Shown here: positions 58,819-64,000 of the stretch, in pieces
How the letters are laid out: the number at the start of each line of letters is the position of its first letter
How positions within the stretch are numbered: the first letter of the stretch is position 1
Notes under the pieces: model-generated
Told to the model about the DNA's origin: nothing
Database searches by the model: none
What the model saw: only the letters and a program-made list of their open reading frames with translations
Made by a program: the position numbers and the translations under genes
DNA from: Shewanella benthica
GTDB taxonomy: Bacteria; Pseudomonadota; Gammaproteobacteria; Enterobacterales; Shewanellaceae
NCBI GenBank assembly: GCA_023284085.1
Contig: JAKVHY010000011.1
Coordinates: 1 to 64,000, forward strand
Direction of reading: 5' to 3'
DNA: 64,000 nt

Positions 58819-59703
58819 ATGCTGCATACTCGAGATGAGAAAAATGAGGTCCAGATCCAGTTACCTCATATACGTTTATCCGCACGTCGTTGGGGAAGCG
58901 CTGATAAGCCCTTGTTATTAGCGCTACATGGCTGGTTGGATAATGCCAACAGTTTCGAGCCTTTGGCTCAGTTCTTACCTCAATATCAGATCTTGGCGAT
59001 TGACTGGCCTGGCCACGGTCATTCTGAGCATAGGCCGGGACTATATCCATTGCATTGGATAGATTACCTCTATGATCTTGAGTTGTTAATCGACAGGCTC
59101 AAAGAACAAGAAACATTCGAAGGTATCATAGGTCACTCGTTAGGGGGCATCATCGCCGCAGCATATACCGCGGCTTTTCCTGAACGGGTCAAGAAGCTGG
59201 TGCTGCTCGAAGCCATCAGTCCATTATTCGAGTCAGCCTCTAAAAATAATTTAAGACTAAGAAACAGCTTCGCCAGTCACCTTCGCATGGTCAATAAGAG
59301 CGTTAACTCAGCGGCTGTTTATGACTCGATTGAACTCGCGGTCAAGGCCAGATCCCGTTTGACCGGCCTCGATGAGGCTTGGTGTCGCTTGTTAGTCGAT
59401 AGAAACATGCAACAAATGGGTAGCGGTGTCAGCTGGCGCAGTGATCCCAGGCTTAAATTGGACTCGCCATTGAGACTGACCTTTGAGCAGGTCGATGCCT
59501 TGATGACAGATCACAGTACTGAGACACTCATTATCACCGCTGAATCAGGTTATGAGCAGATAAGTCATTTATTGCCCAAGGCTCAGCTATGGTTCAATCA
59601 CCTGTCTTGTATTGAGTTAGCCGGCGACCATCATCTGCATATGGGAAATGCGCAACAAGTCGCCAATGCGATCCTTGCCTTTATGTCTGCAGAGGGAAAA
59701 TGA
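58819..59703 (+). CDS. Alpha/beta hydrolase
   Basis: A 294-residue alpha/beta hydrolase. The nucleophile Ser107 is in IGHSLGG, LLALHGWLDNANSFEP gives the oxyanion region and the GDHHLHMG His near 276 is the catalytic base. The WPGHGHSE segment is typical of the lipase/esterase-like group. The substrate is unknown. It sits before fadD, so a role with lipids or CoA esters is possible. Confidence 0.88.
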   Translation: MLHTRDEKNEVQIQLPHIRLSARRWGSADKPLLLALHGWLDNANSFEPLAQFLPQYQILAIDWPGHGHSEHRPGLYPLHWIDYLYDLELLIDRLKEQETFEGIIGHSLGGIIAAAYTAAFPERVKKLVLLEAISPLFESASKNNLRLRNSFASHLRMVNKSVNSAAVYDSIELAVKARSRLTGLDEAWCRLLVDRNMQQMGSGVSWRSDPRLKLDSPLRLTFEQVDALMTDHSTETLIITAESGYEQISHLLPKAQLWFNHLSCIELAGDHHLHMGNAQQVANAILAFMSAEGK

Positions 59704-59773
59704 GATAAAGAAAAATGGAGCTAGGTTTTTTACTCTATTTATGTGATGATGATCAAAATTAAAACACCCGTAT

Positions 59774-59787
59774 GAAACTGGTGTTTA
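59774..59787. promoter_or_regulatory. Possible PsrA-type operator upstream of fadD
   Basis: GAAAC-TGGT-GTTTA contains the AAAC-N4-GTTT core described for the TetR-type regulator PsrA, which represses fatty acid degradation genes in several gammaproteobacteria including Shewanella. It lies about 100 bases before the fadD start. Assignment rests on motif similarity only. Confidence 0.4.
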
Positions 59788-59889
59788 TTAAAAAAATAAT
59801 TAAAATCAGTGATTTTGCTTGTTGATTTTCAAGCTATTTATAGGCTAATAAGCATATATCCACTGGATGTGGGGATTTAGGAGAGATTT

Positions 59890-61563
59890 GTGGAACAGAT
59901 TTGGATTGATAATTTACCGGATGATGTACCCGCTGAAATCGACGTTGAGGAGTACGACTCGCTTGTCGATATGTTTGAGACTTCAGTATCGAGATTTGCC
60001 GACCAGCCTGCTTTCGTCAACATGGGCGCGACCTTAACCTATCGTAAGTTAGAGGAGCGTAGCCGTGCTTTCGCGGCTTACCTGCAGAACGAGCTCAAGC
60101 TAGAGAAGGGCGATAGGGTTGCCATCATGATGCCTAACCTATTGCAATACCCCATAGCCTTGTTTGGGGTTCTGCGTGCCGGCATGGTGGTGGTCAATGT
60201 TAACCCCCTTTACACGCCGAGAGAATTGAAGCATCAGCTGAACGATTCGGGTGCCAAGGCCATAGTCGTCGTGTCTAACTTCGCGCATACTCTGGAAAAA
60301 GTGGTCGAGCAGACACCGGTAGAGAGTGTGATTTTAACCGGGCTCGGTGATCTTCTCAGCGCTCCGAAACGCACCTTAGTTAACTTTGTTGTCAAATATA
60401 TCAAGAAGATGGTGCCAAAGTTCGATCTTCCCCATGCCATTTCCATGAGGAAATCCCTCAGCAAGGGGCGCCGCTTACAATATGTGAAGCCTAAGCTGAA
60501 TAAAGATGATCTGGCTTTCTTGCAATACACAGGTGGCACAACAGGGGTGTCTAAAGGCGCGATGCTGACCCATGGTAATGTGGTCAGTAACTTGCTCCAG
60601 GCCAATGCGGCATACTCTCCTATGCTCGACGACGGCAAAGAGTTTGTCGTTACCGCGCTACCGCTTTATCATATTTTCGCGTTAACGGTGAACTGTTTGC
60701 TGTTTATGCATAAAGGCGCGAATAACCTGCTTATCACCAATCCCAGGGATCTGCCCGCGTTTATCGGTGAGTTGAAGAAACATCCTTATACTGCGATTAC
60801 CGGGGTTAACACCCTATTTAATGCGCTGGTTAACTCGGAAGAATTTAGAAAACTCGATTTTTCAAACCTGAAGTTGTCTATCGGTGGTGGCATGGCCGTG
60901 CAGCGCGCCGTCGCTGAGAAATGGCAGAGTATCACTCAGACCAAGTTATTGGAGGGTTATGGCTTAACTGAAGCGTCGCCTTTGGTGACGTGTTGCCCCT
61001 ATAACTTGGCTGGTTATAACGGAGCCATAGGCTTTCCCGTTGCTATGACAGATATTCAGGTTCGTGATGATGATGGCAAGGTTCTGGCTCAGGGAGAGAC
61101 TGGAGAGCTGTTTGCTAAGGGACCGCAAATCATGTTGGGCTACTGGCAACGTCCGGAAGAAACCGCTACCGTCATCGATAAGCTGGGTTATCTGGCTACC
61201 GGCGATATCGGTTATATGGATGAGAAGGGCTATTTCTTTGTTGTCGATCGTAAGAAAGACATGATTCTTGTGTCTGGCTTTAATGTGTTTCCCAACGAAG
61301 TCGAAGAAGTCATCGCCATGCATTCAGCCGTGGTCGAAGTGGCCGCCGTGGGCGTACCCAGTGACATCTCGGGTGAAACGGTGAAGGTGTTTGTGGTGGT
61401 AAGTGATAAATCTTTAAGCGAACGAGATATCATCGACCATTGCCGACTGCATTTAACGGGATATAAAGTGCCTAAGCTGGTAGAATTCAGAGATGAGTTA
61501 CCGAAAACCAACGTAGGTAAAATCTTACGTAGAGAGCTAAGAGATGAGGTTAAGTCAGCTTAA
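59890..61563 (+). CDS. fadD: Long-chain fatty acid-CoA ligase FadD
   Basis: Activates fatty acids to CoA thioesters before beta-oxidation, at the inner membrane. The 557-residue protein has the AMP-binding loop [29 protein letters not shown], and the adenylate-forming motif [21 protein letters not shown] without its tail; [12 protein letters not shown] holds the catalytic Lys near the end. A GTG start at 59890 has AGGAG at 59879-59883. A PsrA-like site precedes it. Confidence 0.93.
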   Translation: MEQIWIDNLPDDVPAEIDVEEYDSLVDMFETSVSRFADQPAFVNMGATLTYRKLEERSRAFAAYLQNELKLEKGDRVAIMMPNLLQYPIALFGVLRAGMVVVNVNPLYTPRELKHQLNDSGAKAIVVVSNFAHTLEKVVEQTPVESVILTGLGDLLSAPKRTLVNFVVKYIKKMVPKFDLPHAISMRKSLSKGRRLQYVKPKLNKDDLAFLQYTGGTTGVSKGAMLTHGNVVSNLLQANAAYSPMLDDGKEFVVTALPLYHIFALTVNCLLFMHKGANNLLITNPRDLPAFIGELKKHPYTAITGVNTLFNALVNSEEFRKLDFSNLKLSIGGGMAVQRAVAEKWQSITQTKLLEGYGLTEASPLVTCCPYNLAGYNGAIGFPVAMTDIQVRDDDGKVLAQGETGELFAKGPQIMLGYWQRPEETATVIDKLGYLATGDIGYMDEKGYFFVVDRKKDMILVSGFNVFPNEVEEVIAMHSAVVEVAAVGVPSDISGETVKVFVVVSDKSLSERDIIDHCRLHLTGYKVPKLVEFRDELPKTNVGKILRRELRDEVKSA

Positions 61564-61587
61564 TCTTGTCATTGATATCTTTTCTCT

Positions 61588-61615
61588 CTAAGCCGGCTAT
61601 ATGCCGGCTTTATTA
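61588..61615 (+). terminator. Intrinsic terminator after fadD
   Basis: AAGCCGGC (61590-61597) / GCCGGCTT (61603-61610) with loop TATAT, followed by TATTAT. Confidence 0.75.
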
Positions 61616-61636
61616 TGACAATCTTGGGAGAAGACC

Positions 61637-62746
61637 TTGTTAGCGTTTGAATATATAGAGGACGATGCGAGCTTAACTGCACTCGTATCGCAATATCGAC
61701 AAAGTGATCTATTGGTATTAGATACCGAGTTTGTTCGCACCCGCACCTTTTATGCCCGTCTAGGCTTAATCCAGGCCTATGATGGCAAGACGTTAGCTCT
61801 GATAGACCCAGTCGCTGTCAATAATTTATCTGAGTTTTGGAGTTTACTGGCTGAGCCAGGTATCACCACAGTGCTGCATTCATGCAGTGAAGACCTCGAG
61901 GTCTTTGCCCGTAATGGGAATTGCCAACCAGGTAACCTATTTGATAGTCAGATCGCCGCAGCCCTGTGTGGCTTAGGTCATGGACTCGGTTATGCTAAGT
62001 TAGTGGAGCAGACGTTAGAGATCAGCTTAGATAAGGGTGAGTCGCGTACCGATTGGATGAAGCGTCCCTTGAGTGAGGCTCAGCTCAATTATGCCGCGAA
62101 CGATGTCTATTATCTTTATAATCTCTATCCTCAGTTGCTCGAAAAGCTCCAAGAGCAGGGGCGTTTAGCTTGGGTCATTGAGGAGGGAGAGCGAATGACC
62201 AGAGGCCGATTAACGCCGCCGGATCTGGAGCAAGCCTACCTTAAAGTTAAGAATGCCTTCCAATTGAGCTCAAGGCAGTTGGCCTACCTCAAGGTACTGG
62301 CTCGATGGCGCTTGAAAAAAGCCATCACACGAGACTTGGCAGTAGGCTTTGTGGTTAAAGATCATGCCTTGATAGGGTTAGCTAAGAAGCAGCCAAAAAA
62401 TAGCCAAGATCTTTTTAAGATGATTGAGCTTACCGAGCAAGAGAAGCGAATTCACGGCAAGGATCTTTTGGCCTTATTACAAACCGCCGATGTCGAAAAC
62501 CCGCCTAAGGCAATCGATGTGATCGCCTTAAAAACGGGCTATAAAACTTCATTTAAGGCGATAAAGAACTGTCTGGTTAGCATATCCGAGGAGCAGCAAG
62601 TTCCCATCGAACTCTTAGGCTCTAAGCGATACATTCATGGGTATTTACAGTGGCTGTGGGACGGTAAGACAGGTGAGGCGCCCTTGTTATTGACGGGCTG
62701 GCGTAAGGATTTGGTTGAGACGGCATTGACTGAACTAAAGCTTTAA
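61637..62746 (+). CDS. rnd: Ribonuclease D
   Basis: A 3'-to-5' exoribonuclease acting in tRNA and stable RNA maturation. The DEDD exonuclease domain has VLDTEFVRTRTFYARLGLIQ and VLHSCSEDLEVF with SRTDWMKRPLSEAQLNYAANDVYYL without its full run. Two helical HRDC-type domains follow (about 205-369). A TTG start at 61637 is supported by GGGAG (61626-61630). 369 residues is normal. Confidence 0.94.
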   Translation: MLAFEYIEDDASLTALVSQYRQSDLLVLDTEFVRTRTFYARLGLIQAYDGKTLALIDPVAVNNLSEFWSLLAEPGITTVLHSCSEDLEVFARNGNCQPGNLFDSQIAAALCGLGHGLGYAKLVEQTLEISLDKGESRTDWMKRPLSEAQLNYAANDVYYLYNLYPQLLEKLQEQGRLAWVIEEGERMTRGRLTPPDLEQAYLKVKNAFQLSSRQLAYLKVLARWRLKKAITRDLAVGFVVKDHALIGLAKKQPKNSQDLFKMIELTEQEKRIHGKDLLALLQTADVENPPKAIDVIALKTGYKTSFKAIKNCLVSISEEQQVPIELLGSKRYIHGYLQWLWDGKTGEAPLLLTGWRKDLVETALTELKL

Positions 62747-62770
62747 AATATTTAGTCGGCGCAAGACACA

Positions 62771-62806
62771 AAAACCGCAGCATCAGAAAGGTGCTGCGGT
62801 TTTTTC
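62771..62806. terminator. Bidirectional terminator between rnd and minE
   Basis: CCGCAGCATC (62775-62784) / GTGCTGCGG (62791-62799), with A-run before and T-run after, serves the two converging genes. Confidence 0.88.
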
Positions 62807-62828
62807 GTTTAACAGTATGCCAGTGTGC

Positions 62829-63086
62829 TTACTTTTCCGGTAAGGTCACATTCAGTTCGAGTACCGATAACATGTCATCATTTTGATCCAGCTGCACGGA
62901 TATCTGATCTGTGTCAATCTTTACATACTTGCGGATCACCTCGATGATCTCTTGCTTCATCTGAGGAAAATAATCAGGTGCATCACGCTCGCCCCTTTGA
63001 TGGGCGACGATGATCTGTAAGCGCTCTTTTGCCGTCGAGGCTGTATTGGGTTTCTTCTTGGTCTTGAAATAATCGAGTAAAGACAT
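62829..63086 (-). CDS. minE: Cell division topological specificity factor MinE
   Basis: MinE binds MinD at the membrane, stimulates its ATPase and drives Min oscillation so that the septum forms at mid-cell. The 85-residue protein opens [20 protein letters not shown] (anti-MinCD helix [13 protein letters not shown] follows) and has the topological domain [20 protein letters not shown]. It follows minD by two bases on the minus strand. Confidence 0.96.
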   Translation of the reverse strand: MSLLDYFKTKKKPNTASTAKERLQIIVAHQRGERDAPDYFPQMKQEIIEVIRKYVKIDTDQISVQLDQNDDMLSVLELNVTLPEK

Positions 63087-63088
63087 AA

Positions 63089-63898
63089 TTAACTCCCAAA
63101 TATCCTTTTTAAGAAACCTTTCTTCTGTTCGGTGACAAAACGTAGCGGGAGTTCCTCACCTAATAGACGGTCCACACTGTCGCTGTATGCTTTTCCGGCA
63201 TCACTATCTTGATCTAAGATCACTGGCACACCTGAGTTTGAGGCTTTCAATACCGCCTGCGACTCAGGGATCACACCGATAAGTGGAATGGCGAGGATAT
63301 CTTCAACATCTTCGACACTTAGCATCTCTCCGCTCGATACTCTCTTGGGAGAATAACGGGTGAGTAACAGATATTCTTTAACTGGCTCTAAGCCTTCTTC
63401 GGCACGTTTCGATTTACTTTGTAGCATGCCTAGAATACGGTCAGAATCTCTTACCGAGCTCACTTCCGGGTTCGTCGTGACGATGGCGATATCGGCAAAA
63501 TAGAGTGCCATCATGGCGCCCGTTTCGATACCGGCGGGGGAGTCACAGATAATATATTCGAAATCTTTAGCGAGATCTTGCAGAACCTTGCCTACGCCTT
63601 CCTTGGTCAATGCATCTTTATCACGGGTCTGGGATGCAGGCAGAATGTATAGATTCTTGCAGCGTTTATCTTTAATCAAGGTTTGGCTGAGATTTGCTTC
63701 ACCATTGATGACATTGACAAAATCATACACCACACGGCGTTCGCAACCCATAATGAGATCTAAGTTACGCAATCCAATATCAAAATCTACAACGACAGTC
63801 TTATGTCCCTTCAATGCCAAACCTGTAGCAATTGCAGCACTGGAAGTTGTTTTCCCTACGCCGCCTTTACCTGAGGTGACAACAATAATTTGCGCCAT
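63089..63898 (-). CDS. minD: Septum site-determining ATPase MinD
   Basis: A membrane-bound deviant Walker ATPase that recruits MinC and is moved by MinE. The start is at 63898 ([19 protein letters not shown]), giving 269 residues like E. coli; an open frame reaching 63982 would overlap minC. Deviant Walker A KGGVGKTT (11-18), the [20 protein letters not shown] region and a C-terminal amphipathic helix ([11 protein letters not shown]) that binds the membrane are present. Confidence 0.96.
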   Translation of the reverse strand: MAQIIVVTSGKGGVGKTTSSAAIATGLALKGHKTVVVDFDIGLRNLDLIMGCERRVVYDFVNVINGEANLSQTLIKDKRCKNLYILPASQTRDKDALTKEGVGKVLQDLAKDFEYIICDSPAGIETGAMMALYFADIAIVTTNPEVSSVRDSDRILGMLQSKSKRAEEGLEPVKEYLLLTRYSPKRVSSGEMLSVEDVEDILAIPLIGVIPESQAVLKASNSGVPVILDQDSDAGKAYSDSVDRLLGEELPLRFVTEQKKGFLKRIFGS

Positions 63899-63926
63899 GT
63901 GTGCTTCTATCCTTATTTCTGTCTTT

Positions 63927-64000
63927 TTAAAGTGGTAAAGCTTCGATGGTGAGAGATTCACCGTCGAGCCGAATACAACCACTTTTCGTTGTGCTGTTTG
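63927..64000 (-). CDS. minC: Septum inhibitor MinC, C-terminal end only
   Basis: The last 23 residues of MinC, read on the minus strand into the right window edge, ending at a TAA at 63927-63929. The tail CIRLDGESLTIEALPL matches the end of MinC (for example ARLQLVENALTVQPLN in E. coli), and its position 28 bases before minD agrees with the minCDE order. The rest lies outside the window. Confidence 0.8.
   Translation of the reverse strand, partial: NSTTKSGCIRLDGESLTIEALPL

Overview
The window looks like chromosome of a marine gammaproteobacterium of the order Alteromonadales, most probably Shewanella or a close relative. This is judged from protein similarity to known families and from gene orders such as hisGDCBHAFI, pheST-ihfA, minCDE and the speA/speD-like/speB block. 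The content is mostly core. I saw no rRNA, tRNA, insertion sequence, prophage or CRISPR array. Both ends cut a gene: a beta-helix-like secreted protein on the left and minC on the right.

Layout. 0-7 kb: tail of a surface or polysaccharide-type protein, an unknown gene plus rlmA, a cold-shock gene with a long leader, and a minus-strand block with an ABC exporter pair, yceH and a CvfB-like S1 protein. 7-12 kb: polyamine block speA, a eukaryote-type S-adenosylmethionine decarboxylase, speB, then pdxH. 12-20 kb: YceI-like protein, DUF3802, a small membrane protein, a SpoIIAA-like protein, a tandem retropepsin-like protein, a large sensor kinase with a degenerate H-box, and a chemotaxis receptor. 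19.7-24.5 kb: pheS-pheT-ihfA and an LpxM-type acyltransferase. 25-33 kb: an 1128-residue secreted repeat protein, a VOC-like protein, a GNAT acetyltransferase, purC and two small solute-binding-like proteins. 33-41 kb: the complete his operon with a recognisable leader peptide (His-Arg-His-His-His) and attenuator. 41.7-44.2 kb: ridA, cysteine desulfidase and a YheO-like regulator. 44-48 kb: yoaA and ndh. 48-55.7 kb: a LysR regulator and a five-gene set (ethanolamine-type permease, glutamine synthetase-like ligase, aldehyde dehydrogenase, iron alcohol dehydrogenase, class I glutamine amidotransferase). 55.8-64 kb: tsaB, small and membrane proteins, an exported methyltransferase-like protein, an alpha/beta hydrolase, fadD, rnd, minE, minD and the end of minC.

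How genes work together. SpeA and SpeB turn arginine into putrescine, and the decarboxylase would supply the aminopropyl donor for spermidine. CyuA releases 2-aminoacrylate from cysteine, the toxic intermediate that RidA removes, so the pair is functionally coherent. The 48-55.7 kb set reads as a gamma-glutamylation route for an amino alcohol such as ethanolamine: import, glutamylation, oxidation of the alcohol, oxidation of the aldehyde, then release of glutamate. This is the strongest candidate for a poorly described system here. Other unusual items are the possible attenuator with an upstream ORF before speA, the two-in-one retropepsin, the disulfide-patterned repeat protein, and a short intergenic palindrome ATACC-N4-GGTAT found several times.
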